A DNA stretch of 47,218 nt. Source: Acidimicrobiaceae bacterium (GTDB lineage Bacteria; Actinomycetota; Acidimicrobiia; Acidimicrobiales; RAAP-2). The stretch is from assembly GCA_003133545.1 (NCBI GenBank), contig PKYA01000075.1, forward strand, positions 14,647 to 61,864, read 5' to 3'. Positions 23,261 through 30,682 of this stretch are shown here, piece by piece (within the stretch, counting starts at the first letter, position 1; each line of letters begins with the position of its first letter). Below the pieces are notes generated by a model. That model did no database searches. It was given only the letters and a program-made list of their open reading frames with translations, and had not been told where the DNA came from. The position numbers were made by a program, and so were the translations under genes.

Positions 23261-24643
23261 ATGGATGACGACGCCGGCTTGAGCGGGCCGGCACGGCCGT
23301 GGCGCACGGATCGGGCGAGCTTGCCCAGCTGGCGTTGGGAGTCACTCCGCACCACGTTCTGGCTCGTCCCCACCGTGCTCATCGTCTTCGCCGCCCTCTT
23401 GTTCGTGGTGACGCTGGAGATCGACTGGGCGGCCTACCACGGCCACATCACCTTCCCGTTCTGGATCAGGTCGGAAAGCCCCGATGGCGGCCGCGAGGTG
23501 CTCATCGCCATCGCGGCGGCGGTGATCACCGTGGTGGGCGTCGTGTTCTCCATCACGATCCTGGCCCTCACGCTGGCCTCCCAGCAATTTGGTCCGCGCA
23601 TGATGCGCAACTTCGTGCGCGACGTCGGCAACCAGTTGACGCTGGGAATCTTCGTGGCCACGTTCGTCTACTCGGTCCTCGCGCTCGGCTCCATCACGTC
23701 CACTTCCCGTGGCGCGTTCGTTCCCCATCTGACGATCACCGTCGCCGAGGCACTCCTGCTCGTGGACCTGGGCGTCCTCATCTACTTCATCCACCACATC
23801 GCCAAGTCCATTCAGCTGCCCGAGGTGATCGCCGGCATCGCCCGCGACCTGACCCGTGCGATCGACGCCGAGTTCCCGCTCCGCCCCGGTGATTCGGCCC
23901 CCCGCGCCCAACTCGACACCGGGCGCTCGGTGCCCGAGCTCATCGCGCTGATCAACGAGAGGGGGGCCACCGTGCCCTCCCACGCGAGCGGCTATCTCCA
24001 ATTCGTTGGCTACGCCCAGCTGGTCGACATCGCCGCCCACCTCGACGCCGTGGTGCGCCTGGATCACAGGCCTGGTCACTTCATCGTCTCCGGGCAGCCG
24101 CTGGCCACCGTCTGGCCGGGTGGCGCGGCGGCGCAGGTCGAGGCCGCCCTGGCCAAGGCCCATGTCACCGGCCCGCACCGCACCCTCATGCAGGATCCCG
24201 TCTTTGCCATCGATCAGCTCGTCGAGATCGCCATCCGGGCGCTCTCGCCCGCGGTGAACGACACGTTCACGGCGCTCACCTGCATCGACTGGCTGGCGGC
24301 CGGATTGGGGCGGGTCTCGGGCCGCGAGCTCGCCGAGGGTGTGTACCGCGACGAAGAAGGGCGGGTGCGGCTCATCGAGTCGGATCCCTCCTACGAGCGG
24401 ATGGCCAACCGCGCCTTCGACAAGATCCGCCAGTCGTCGCGCGGCATGCCTGCGGTCATCATCCGGATGCTCGATGCCCTCTCCTCCGTCATGAACGACA
24501 CGACATCGGACGAGCAACGGCGGATCTTGACGCGCCAAGCCGACATGATTCTTCGCAGCGCCGAGGAGTCGGTGACCGAGCCAAACGACCTGGCTGACAT
24601 CCGGTTCCGCTACGCACGGCTGATCGACCGCTTCCCGGCGTAG
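23261..24643 (+). CDS. DUF2254 predicted membrane protein
   Basis: The 460-residue product has four hydrophobic helices in its first 200 residues (TTFWLVPTVLIVFAALLFVV near 31-50, then around 82-105, 125-147 and 155-178) and a large soluble C-terminal half. The internal motifs SITILALTLASQQFGPRMMRNF and DPVFAIDQLVEIAIRALSPAVNDTFTA are the hallmark of DUF2254. Function is unknown; the family is widespread in actinobacteria and proteobacteria. ATG 23261 is used; there is no clear ribosome site. It is divergent from the DHA2-MarR gene with about 210 bp between them, where nothing else convincing is seen. Confidence 0.9.
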   Translation: MDDDAGLSGPARPWRTDRASLPSWRWESLRTTFWLVPTVLIVFAALLFVVTLEIDWAAYHGHITFPFWIRSESPDGGREVLIAIAAAVITVVGVVFSITILALTLASQQFGPRMMRNFVRDVGNQLTLGIFVATFVYSVLALGSITSTSRGAFVPHLTITVAEALLLVDLGVLIYFIHHIAKSIQLPEVIAGIARDLTRAIDAEFPLRPGDSAPRAQLDTGRSVPELIALINERGATVPSHASGYLQFVGYAQLVDIAAHLDAVVRLDHRPGHFIVSGQPLATVWPGGAAAQVEAALAKAHVTGPHRTLMQDPVFAIDQLVEIAIRALSPAVNDTFTALTCIDWLAAGLGRVSGRELAEGVYRDEEGRVRLIESDPSYERMANRAFDKIRQSSRGMPAVIIRMLDALSSVMNDTTSDEQRRILTRQADMILRSAEESVTEPNDLADIRFRYARLIDRFPA

Positions 24644-24691
24644 CCCGGCTCGGCTACCCTGCCGGCCACCATCTGAAGGAGGTGGATCCCC

Positions 24692-25660
24692 ATGCGCACT
24701 CGATTGACCGAATTGCTGGGCATCGAGCACCCAGTGATGCTGGCCGGCATGGGGGGCGTGTCGTACGCCGCTCTGGCCGCCGCCGTCTCCGAAGCCGGTG
24801 GCTTCGGTTGCCTCGGCGCCTCGACCATGGGCGACCAACAGATGGTGGCGGAGATGGCCGCCGTGCGCTCGGTGACGGGCAAGCCGTTCGGGGTCGACCT
24901 GTTGACCGCCATGCCCGGCGGGCTGGCCGCGCAGGTCCAGCTCATCATTGAGGCCGGCGCCACGGCATTCGTGGCCGGGCTCGGTGTCCCTTCCGAGGTC
25001 GTCGCCCAATGCCACGCCAACGACGTGCTCGTGGTGAGCATGTGCGGCAAGGTCGAGCATGCCGTGCGCGCCGTCGACGCCGGGTGTGACCTCGTGGTGG
25101 CACAGGGCACCGAAGCCGGTGGCCACACAGGGCAAGTGGCGTCATTGCCGTTGATCCCCCAGATCGTCGACGCCGTCGGCGACCGGGTTCCCGTCGTGGC
25201 GGCCGGAGGGATCTTTGACGGGCGTGGCCTGGCCGCCGCGCTCGCGCTCGGCGCGGACGGGATCTGGGTGGGGACCCGCTTCATCGCCACTCCGGAGGCC
25301 CGGGGGGTGCTCGGCTACAAGGAGCGGCTCCTGGCCAGCCGGGAGGACGAGACCACCGTCAGCCGGGCCTATTCGGGCAAGACGATGCGGGTGGTCCGCA
25401 ACCGCTACACCGACCACTTCGACACCCATCCTGACGAGATCAAGAAATTCCCCGAACAGCTCGGCCTCGCCTACAGCTCCGGCGTCATGCACCTGGGGGG
25501 TGATTCCTTCACCGAGGGGGTCGACGTGGACCGGGAGTGCTACCCGGCCGGCCAGGGCGTGGGTGCGATCCACGAATTGATCCCGGCCGGGGAGCTCGTG
25601 CGGCGCTTCGTGACCGAGGCGGCCGCAGTCCTGGAGCGTCTGTCCGCCGTCAAGCTCTGA
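24692..25660 (+). CDS. Nitronate monooxygenase-family FMN enzyme
   Basis: A 322-residue TIM-barrel flavoprotein of the 2-nitropropane dioxygenase/NMO family. It shows LGIEHPVMLAGMGGVS at the N-terminus, the GTEAGGHTG motif with the catalytic-type His, VVAAGGIFDGRGLAAAL (phosphate-binding strand) and GADGIWVGTRF. AAGGAGG stands seven to eight bases ahead of ATG 24692. Members oxidise alkyl nitronates (for example propionate-3-nitronate) or act as enoyl reductases in other pathways, so substrate is open. It follows DUF2254 by 48 bp and is probably on the same transcript. Confidence 0.92.
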   Translation: MRTRLTELLGIEHPVMLAGMGGVSYAALAAAVSEAGGFGCLGASTMGDQQMVAEMAAVRSVTGKPFGVDLLTAMPGGLAAQVQLIIEAGATAFVAGLGVPSEVVAQCHANDVLVVSMCGKVEHAVRAVDAGCDLVVAQGTEAGGHTGQVASLPLIPQIVDAVGDRVPVVAAGGIFDGRGLAAALALGADGIWVGTRFIATPEARGVLGYKERLLASREDETTVSRAYSGKTMRVVRNRYTDHFDTHPDEIKKFPEQLGLAYSSGVMHLGGDSFTEGVDVDRECYPAGQGVGAIHELIPAGELVRRFVTEAAAVLERLSAVKL

Positions 25661-25700
25661 CCCGGGATCCGCTCGCCCATCGGGTCGGGCGGGGGTCCTG

Positions 25701-26039
25701 TCAACCCTTCACGTAGGAGAGCTTCTCCGCGACGAGCCCGTCACGGACCAAGAACACGTCGACACCCCGGATGTGACCGTCCACCCACGAATAGCGCCAG
25801 CGCTGTACCACCCGGTCTGCCGTAGCGAATATCTCCTCGACCTCGAAGGCAGCGTGTATGTCGTCGAATATCGGTTGCCAGGCCCGCCGTAGGGCATCCC
25901 GACCCTCGTAGCGGGCGCCGTCCGGTCCCGGTTCCGTCGATTCGAAGACGCAGTCGTCGGTGACGAGCGCCAGTGTTGCGTCCAGGTCATGCGCCCCCCA
26001 GGCCGCCCCGAATGTCTGCACGACCGCGAGGGAACTCAT
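25701..26039 (-). CDS. NTF2-like (SnoaL-type) small protein
   Basis: A 112-residue SnoaL/NTF2-like fold: it opens VVQTFGAAWGAHDLDATLALVTDDCVF-like, then YEGRDALRRAWQPIF and a beta-rich end RWRYSW, GVDVFLVRDGLVAEKLSY. Such proteins are ketosteroid-isomerase-like catalysts or ligand binders. GAGG lies just before ATG 26039. It is the third gene of a minus-strand unit cupin-DUF1059-this gene, with gaps of 11-16 bp, controlled from the operator next to the TetR gene. Confidence 0.88.
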   Translation of the reverse strand: MSSLAVVQTFGAAWGAHDLDATLALVTDDCVFESTEPGPDGARYEGRDALRRAWQPIFDDIHAAFEVEEIFATADRVVQRWRYSWVDGHIRGVDVFLVRDGLVAEKLSYVKG

Positions 26040-26050
26040 TCCTCGGACCG

Positions 26051-26245
26051 CTACGCCATGGCCGGTGAGACATCCTCCAAGCCGGATCGAATCATCTCCC
26101 GGAGTTCAGGCGTGTCCTGGTGTCCGTGCTTGGCAACAGCATGCGAGACCGCCGCTTCCAGAGTCTCCTCCTCTGTCCCTGCGATGGTAAGCGTGCAGCC
26201 GATGTCGTTTGGCACCTTACGGCAGTCAATCATTTTCCGGGCCAT
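26051..26245 (-). CDS. DUF1059 small protein
   Basis: The 64-residue protein starts ARKMIDCRKVPNDIGCT and ends with AVSHAVAKHGHQDTPELREMI, the conserved pattern of DUF1059: two Cys in the N-terminal half and a HGH-x-DTPEL segment. Function is unknown; family members accompany cupins and small oxidoreductase genes. AAGGGG precedes ATG 26245. Middle gene of the cupin-led unit. Confidence 0.92.
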   Translation of the reverse strand: MARKMIDCRKVPNDIGCTLTIAGTEEETLEAAVSHAVAKHGHQDTPELREMIRSGLEDVSPAMA

Positions 26246-26261
26246 TCGAGCCCCTTTCTAT

Positions 26262-26648
26262 TCAGGCCGGATCCGCTCCGGTTTGTGACTCCGATCGGGT
26301 CGCGTAGATGCCGGCACCGAACCAATCCACGGTGATGACCGGTGCATCGCCGACCACCCACGCATCGTGTCCGCTCGGCAAGGAGGTGATCTCGCCTGGA
26401 CCGGCGAGAATCTCTGTCCCGTCGTCCATGAGGATCGCCAAATGCCCGCTGACGTGGAATTGGAAGTGGGGAGCCTCGCAGCTGACCGTGCCGGCGATGG
26501 GCTTCACGTCGTTGGACCAGCGCCATCCGGGCTCGAAGGTGTAGCGCCCTACTTCGCCGTTCCCGACCTTGACGATCTCGGCCCTGCCGTGAGGGAACTC
26601 CCGGACCGCATCGGGCTGTGCGAACGTTCGATGCTCCGCGTGGTGCAT
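26262..26648 (-). CDS. Cupin-domain protein
   Basis: A 128-residue single-domain cupin. The barrel strands are visible as GRYTFEPGWRWSNDVKPI, CEAPHFQFHVSGHLAILMDDG (His residues of motif 1 are displaced relative to classic GX5HXH) and AGPGEITSLPSGHDAWVVGD (motif 2, PxGHDAW). This kind of cupin is often a small ligand sensor or an isomerase. ATG 26648 is used; GTG 26651 is one codon earlier. It is divergent from the tetR gene, so it is the likely first target of that regulator. Confidence 0.88.
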   Translation of the reverse strand: MHHAEHRTFAQPDAVREFPHGRAEIVKVGNGEVGRYTFEPGWRWSNDVKPIAGTVSCEAPHFQFHVSGHLAILMDDGTEILAGPGEITSLPSGHDAWVVGDAPVITVDWFGAGIYATRSESQTGADPA

Positions 26649-26663
26649 CACAACCGCCTCTCG

Positions 26664-26723
26664 TTGGTGCTCTGCCCTCCGACGACTAACCTTACCTACT
26701 AGAAGGTAGAAGCCAAGAGGTAA
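26664..26723. promoter_or_regulatory. TetR operator and divergent promoters
   Basis: TACCT (26693-26697) and AGGTA (26704-26708) form an inverted repeat around ACTAGA, and a further AGGTAA occurs at 26718-26723 (TTACCT at 26692-26697 is its complement). For tetR, TTGGTG (26664-26669), 17 bases and TAACCT (26687-26692) make a promoter. For the cupin direction, TTGGCT (26716-26711), 16 bases and TAAGGT read on the minus strand. The operator would block both. Confidence 0.6.
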
Positions 26724-26761
26724 CCTCGGACCTGCTCCAGTGATCTGTGAGGATGAGCTGA

Positions 26762-27346
26762 ATGAAACAGGCGCAGGATGGGCGGATTGACACGGCGAAC
26801 CACATCCTCGATGTGGCGGAGCGCTTGGTCCAGATGCGCGGATTCAATGCCTTCAGCTATGCCGATGTCGCCGGTGAGCTGGGTCTCACCAATGCCGCAC
26901 TCCACTATCACTACCCAAGTAAGTCAGAACTTGGAAAGGCGCTGATCGATCGCTATGCGATCCGATTCGCCGGGGCACTGGCCCAAATCGACGAATCCAT
27001 TGCCGATTCTCTTGGCAAGCTCAATGCGTACGCCGAACTTTATGCCGACGTACTGCGCCGGCAGAGGATGTGTCTGTGCGGCATGTTGGCTGCCGATTAC
27101 GAAACCCTCTCTGAAGAAATGCGGGACGCGGTGACCCTCTTTTTCGAGAAGAACGAAAAGTGGCTGGCCGGGGTGTTGAAGCAGGGTCGTGACGATGGAA
27201 CGCTGCGCTTTGCCGGATCTCCACTGGACGAGGCGCGCTCAATCGTGAGCGGTCTCGAGGGGGCCATGCTGATCGCCCGATCCTTTGGCGATATCAAGCG
27301 CTTCCGTTCCGCCGCGAGGCACCTGCTGGCGGGACTTCGCCCATAG
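26762..27346 (+). CDS. TetR/AcrR family transcriptional regulator
   Basis: The 194-residue protein has the TetR N-terminal HTH: ILDVAERLVQMRGFNAFSYADVAGELGLTNAALHYHYPSKSELGKALI (described, about residues 15-62), with the recognition helix NAALHYHYPSKSEL. The C-terminal ligand domain contains RQRMCLCGMLAADYETLSEEM, with two close Cys residues that could sense an electrophile. The gene uses visibly more A/T-ending codons than its neighbours (for example AGT, CTT, GAA, TTT), suggesting recent acquisition together with the divergent cupin operon. A GAGGATGAG stretch precedes ATG 26762. Confidence 0.93.
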   Translation: MKQAQDGRIDTANHILDVAERLVQMRGFNAFSYADVAGELGLTNAALHYHYPSKSELGKALIDRYAIRFAGALAQIDESIADSLGKLNAYAELYADVLRRQRMCLCGMLAADYETLSEEMRDAVTLFFEKNEKWLAGVLKQGRDDGTLRFAGSPLDEARSIVSGLEGAMLIARSFGDIKRFRSAARHLLAGLRP

Positions 27347-27435
27347 ATCAGGTCCGCCGACCTCGGGCGAGGCGGCAGCACCGTGACGGATATCGATCGG
27401 AAGCACACCGGACCCCTCCCGAGGGATGACCTGCC

Positions 27436-27490
27436 CGGTGTGGGGGCCGCACCCGTCGGCGGCCCGCGCCCTCGGCCCGCGCCCACACCG
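27436..27490. other. Nested inverted repeats in tetR-padR intergenic region
   Basis: CGGTGTGGG (27436-27444) is perfectly inverted as CCCACACCG (27482-27490), and inside it GGGCCGC (27444-27450) pairs with GCGGCCC (27459-27465). The two share one base, so they are near-nested or alternative stems. No T-run follows; a factor-dependent terminator of tetR or a leader structure is possible. The 310-bp gap 27347-27656 holds this and the padR promoter; no gene is seen in it. Confidence 0.45.
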
Positions 27491-27524
27491 ACGCGCCCGG
27501 GCGCCATCTCCTTCCCGTGACTCC

Positions 27525-27566
27525 TTGACATCGCTTCGTCACATCGCCATACTGTTGTGATATATC
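27525..27566 (+). promoter_or_regulatory. padR promoter with GATATATC palindrome
   Basis: TTGACA (27525-27530), 17 bases and CATACT (27548-27553) form a near-consensus sigma-70-type promoter. Just past the -10 lies the perfect palindrome GATATATC (27559-27566) within an unusually AT-rich stretch, where the start of transcription would fall, an ideal place for PadR autorepression. The leader to the padR ATG is about 97 nt. Confidence 0.65.
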
Positions 27567-27656
27567 GTTAGTGTTACTGAAAGACACGACGGGACAGGAC
27601 CGAACGTGCGACACCACGACACAGCCAGACACCACGAAACGACAAGGAGCCACCAC

Positions 27657-28235
27657 ATGGGACACGACCAGCACTATCCACATGATCAACTCAGGGGCCA
27701 GCGCGGCATGCGACGGGGCCCCGCTCCGGACGGCGACCCCTGGGGCGGCGGGGGTGGACGGGGCCGATGGGGCGGCGAAAGGGGCGGCTGGGGCGGCGGG
27801 CGCCGCATGCGCCGCGGCGACATCCGCCGCGCCATCCTGTCCGCCCTGCGCGACGGCCCCGCCCACGGCTACGCCGTCATGCGCCGGCTCGAGGAGATGA
27901 GCGGCGGGCTGTGGCGACCCAGCCCGGGCTCGGTCTACCCCCATCTGCAGATGCTCGAAGACGAGGGAATGGTCGGATCCTCCGAAAAGGACGGGACGAG
28001 AATCTTCCATTTGACCGACGCCGGCACCACCGAAGCATCCAACGATGCCCCGCTGCCGTGGCAGGCCGGCGGTGAGGGTGACGAGCAGATCCGGACGCTC
28101 CGCCTCGCCGTCACCCAGCTCATGAGCGCGGCCAAACAGCTCTCGGGCGCCGGGGAGAACGCGCAAGTCGAGCGCGGCATCGCGGTCGTGCAGAAGGCCC
28201 GCAAGGAGCTCTATCAGATTCTGGCCGAGGACTGA
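27657..28235 (+). CDS. PadR family transcriptional regulator with Gly/Arg/Trp-rich N-terminus
   Basis: From ATG 27657 (AAGGAG seven bases before) the protein has 192 residues. Residues 1-52 are low-complexity, rich in Gly, Arg, Trp and His. The PadR winged helix follows (about 53-130): RRGDIRRAILSALRDGPAHGYAVMRRLEE, then WRPSPGSVYPHLQMLEDEGMV and a wing ending IFHLTDAG. The C-terminal dimerisation helix spans about 145-190. PadR proteins repress adjacent drug-efflux genes; the ABC transporter 38 bp downstream is the evident target. Longer upstream starts exist in frame but lack ribosome sites. Confidence 0.92.
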   Translation: MGHDQHYPHDQLRGQRGMRRGPAPDGDPWGGGGGRGRWGGERGGWGGGRRMRRGDIRRAILSALRDGPAHGYAVMRRLEEMSGGLWRPSPGSVYPHLQMLEDEGMVGSSEKDGTRIFHLTDAGTTEASNDAPLPWQAGGEGDEQIRTLRLAVTQLMSAAKQLSGAGENAQVERGIAVVQKARKELYQILAED

Positions 28236-28273
28236 TCGGTGGCAAAGGGGCGGGAAAGTACGCTGAAGGAACG

Positions 28274-29272
28274 ATGACCGCGACGACCGACTTCCACGGC
28301 GTGCCCAGCTCGAGCGACCGCGTCGGCAAACCCATCATCGAGACCGTCGATCTGGTCAAGACCTATCCGGGTACCGACTTCCGGGCCGTGGACGGTCTCA
28401 ATCTGCACATCGACATGGGCGAGGTCTACGGGCTTCTCGGCCCGAATGGCGCCGGCAAGACGACGACCGTCGGCGTGCTGACAACCCGGGTGATCCCCTC
28501 CGGAGGCCGCGCCTACGTCGGTGGCATCGACGTCGTGGCACACCCCACTCTGGCCAAGCAGATGATCGGCGTGGTGTCCCAGCAGAACACGCTCGATCGT
28601 CAGCTGACGACCTGGGAGAACCTCTACTTCCATGGTCGCCTCTTCGGGATGGGCACCCGCGAGTCGAAGCAGATGGCCGACGAGTTACTCGAGCAATTCC
28701 AGCTCACGCGCTTCGCCAAAGCGTCGGTCTACGCCCTCTCGGGTGGGATGGCCCAACGGCTGATGGTGGCCCGCGCCATCTTCCACCGCCCCGCCGTCCT
28801 GTTCCTCGACGAGCCGACGGCCGGGCTTGACCCCCAGGGGCGCCTGGCGCTGTGGGACCTGCTGCGGGACCTCAACACCCAGGGACAGACGATCATGCTC
28901 ACCACGCACTACATGGAAGAGGCCGATCAGCTCTGCGATCGCGTGGCCATCATGGACCACGGCCGGATCCTGGCTCTCGACACGCCGGCCGAACTCAAAC
29001 GCGGCGTCGAGGCGGACACCATCGTGACGGTCAAGTCCGACGGGGACCCCGAGGCCCTCGCCGCCGCCTTCACGCGCCGCGTCGAGGGTGTCGCCCGCAC
29101 CCGCACGATCCCCGGCGGGGTCGAGTTGCACGTGAAGGGCGCCGACCGTCTGGTGCCGAGAGTGGTCGAGGCGGCCGACGCAGAGGGCTTCGCACTGGCC
29201 GACCTCTCGGTGGCCGAACCCACCCTCGAGACCGTCTTCATCGGCCTGACCGGAAAGGACCTGCGCGACTGA
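28274..29272 (+). CDS. ABC transporter ATP-binding protein (DrrA/ABC-2 type)
   Basis: A 332-residue nucleotide-binding subunit with Walker A GPNGAGKTT (56-64), Q-loop around VVSQQN (100-105), signature LSGGMAQ (155-161), Walker B VLFLDEP (175-181) and H-loop TTHYMEEA. The C-terminal 80 residues form the extra domain common to daunorubicin-resistance-type (DrrA) and other ABC-2 exporters. It sits between the PadR regulator and its permease; the permease ATG overlaps the stop by one base. Likely substrates are hydrophobic drugs or lipids, but this is inference from family. Confidence 0.94.
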   Translation: MTATTDFHGVPSSSDRVGKPIIETVDLVKTYPGTDFRAVDGLNLHIDMGEVYGLLGPNGAGKTTTVGVLTTRVIPSGGRAYVGGIDVVAHPTLAKQMIGVVSQQNTLDRQLTTWENLYFHGRLFGMGTRESKQMADELLEQFQLTRFAKASVYALSGGMAQRLMVARAIFHRPAVLFLDEPTAGLDPQGRLALWDLLRDLNTQGQTIMLTTHYMEEADQLCDRVAIMDHGRILALDTPAELKRGVEADTIVTVKSDGDPEALAAAFTRRVEGVARTRTIPGGVELHVKGADRLVPRVVEAADAEGFALADLSVAEPTLETVFIGLTGKDLRD

Positions 29273-30183
29273 TGGCTACTACCACCGCACCCGACCAACC
29301 TCTGGCGGCCGTGGTCGGCCCTACGTCGGTGCGCCGTGTGGCAACCGCACCGACGCGCTCTGCCACCGCAGCCAGCTGGATCTCGTTGCGCGCCCTGATC
29401 CTGCGCGATCTCGTCGTGCTCCGCAAGCACCTGGTCGAGTTCACCGTCCGCACCCTCGTCCAACCGTTCCTGCTGTGCTTCGTCTTCCTCTACGTCTTCC
29501 CGAAGATCGGCCAGGGCATCGGCGCCTCCAGCGTGCCCGGCGCAGAGTCGGCCTTCGCCACGGTGCTCGTGCCCGGGGTTGTGGGCCTCTCCATCATGTT
29601 CCAGGGCATACAGGCAGTAGCTATGCAGCTGGCGCAGGAGTTCGGTTTCACCCGAGAAATCGAGGATCGCGTGCAGGCACCCTGCCCGATCTGGTTGGTG
29701 GCCATCTCCAAGGTGCTCTCGGGAGGGGCGCAGGGTCTGCTGTCGGCAATCCTCGTCCTGCCGATCGCCTCTGTTGTCCATGCCTCCGGCGTCGAGGCAC
29801 ACATCAACCTGCACTGGCTCTTCATCCTCACGATCGTTCCTCTGTCCTGCCTGGCCATGACCTCCCTCGGCCTCCTCCTCGGGACGAGCTTCGAGCCGCG
29901 CAATCTCGGCTTGATGTTCGGGTTCATCGTGCTGCCCATCACGTTCCTCGGCGGCACCTACTACCAATGGACACGATTGGCGCCGGTCAAGCTCGGCGCA
30001 TGGCACTGGCTGCAGACTGTCGTGTTGATCAACCCGCTCATCTACGTCAACGACGGCATGCGGGCCGCGTTCACCAACTCGACACACATGCACCTCTACG
30101 TCATCTATCCGGCCCTGTTGGCCTTCAGCGCCGTCTTCTTGACACTCGGGCTGCGCAACTTCCGTCGCAAGGTGCTGGCGTGA
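29272..30183 (+). CDS. ABC-2 type transporter permease
   Basis: The 303-residue protein starts at ATG 29272 (TGATG overlap with the ATPase gene) and has six hydrophobic helices after a Thr/Ala-rich N-terminal tail of about 35 residues. The first is preceded by ILRDLVVLRKHLVEFTVRTL, the last helices read FIVLPITFLGGTYYQW and LLAFSAVFLTLGLRNFRRK. This is the ABC2_membrane pattern of the DrrB/NodJ kind. Together with the ATPase and PadR genes it forms a self-regulated exporter operon. Confidence 0.93.
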   Translation: MATTTAPDQPLAAVVGPTSVRRVATAPTRSATAASWISLRALILRDLVVLRKHLVEFTVRTLVQPFLLCFVFLYVFPKIGQGIGASSVPGAESAFATVLVPGVVGLSIMFQGIQAVAMQLAQEFGFTREIEDRVQAPCPIWLVAISKVLSGGAQGLLSAILVLPIASVVHASGVEAHINLHWLFILTIVPLSCLAMTSLGLLLGTSFEPRNLGLMFGFIVLPITFLGGTYYQWTRLAPVKLGAWHWLQTVVLINPLIYVNDGMRAAFTNSTHMHLYVIYPALLAFSAVFLTLGLRNFRRKVLA

Positions 30184-30201
30184 CGCCCCTGACGTGGCGC
30201 G

Positions 30202-30492
30202 CTACGTCACGCTGACTTCGACACCCTTCCAAAAAGCCTCCCGGTGGGTGATCTCCTGGGCCGCGCCCTTGGGCGTCGGGTCGTACCAGGCGGCGTCGGG
30301 ATTGCGCTGCTCCCCCACGACCACGTCGTAGTAGCTCGCCACGCCCTTCCACGGGCACGTCGAGTGTGTCTCCGATGCCTCGAGCACACCCTCTCGGACG
30401 TCCTCAGCGGGGAAGTAGTGGTTGCCCTCGACAACGACCGTTCGGTCGCTGCGTGCGATCCCGGTTCCCCCATAGGTCGCAGTGACGGTCAT
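30202..30492 (-). CDS. DUF427 protein
   Basis: A 96-residue single-domain DUF427 protein: NHYFPAEDVREGVLEAS, then HSTCPWKGVASYYDV (the conserved CPWKG motif) and AAWYDPTP. The fold is a small beta sandwich of unknown function, common in actinobacteria and fungi. ATG 30492 is preceded seven bases earlier by TAGCAT, so it may have a near-leaderless message. It converges with the permease gene (18 bp apart) and diverges from egtB. Confidence 0.92.
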   Translation of the reverse strand: MTVTATYGGTGIARSDRTVVVEGNHYFPAEDVREGVLEASETHSTCPWKGVASYYDVVVGEQRNPDAAWYDPTPKGAAQEITHREAFWKGVEVSVT

Positions 30493-30682
30493 CGACGAGA
30501 TGCTACGGGTAACCCGAGTGTCACGCGGCGCCGACGACCCCGGAGATCACCCCCGGACCCTGGCGCAGAGGCGGGTGGGGGTGCGCGCTTGCGCCGGGGA
30601 ACATCTGGGTAGGGTGACCAGGACGATTCGCCGAACCACGTCCCGGCTTTGGGCGGAACAGAGCGGCCAACGGAAGGATCTG

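Noticed and set aside
23133-23345. Small minus-strand frame between the fused transporter and DUF2254
   Set aside because: It overlaps the DUF2254 start, has no ribosome site and reads as low-complexity Ala/Arg/Pro.
23342-25135. Minus-strand open frame of nearly 600 codons opposite DUF2254 and the nitronate monooxygenase
   Set aside because: Antisense to two genes with clear family motifs; composition is dominated by Gly, His, Asp and Arg with no domain.
27436-27490. tetR intrinsic terminator
   Set aside because: Stems are perfect but no T-run follows on either strand, so I list it only as a structure.
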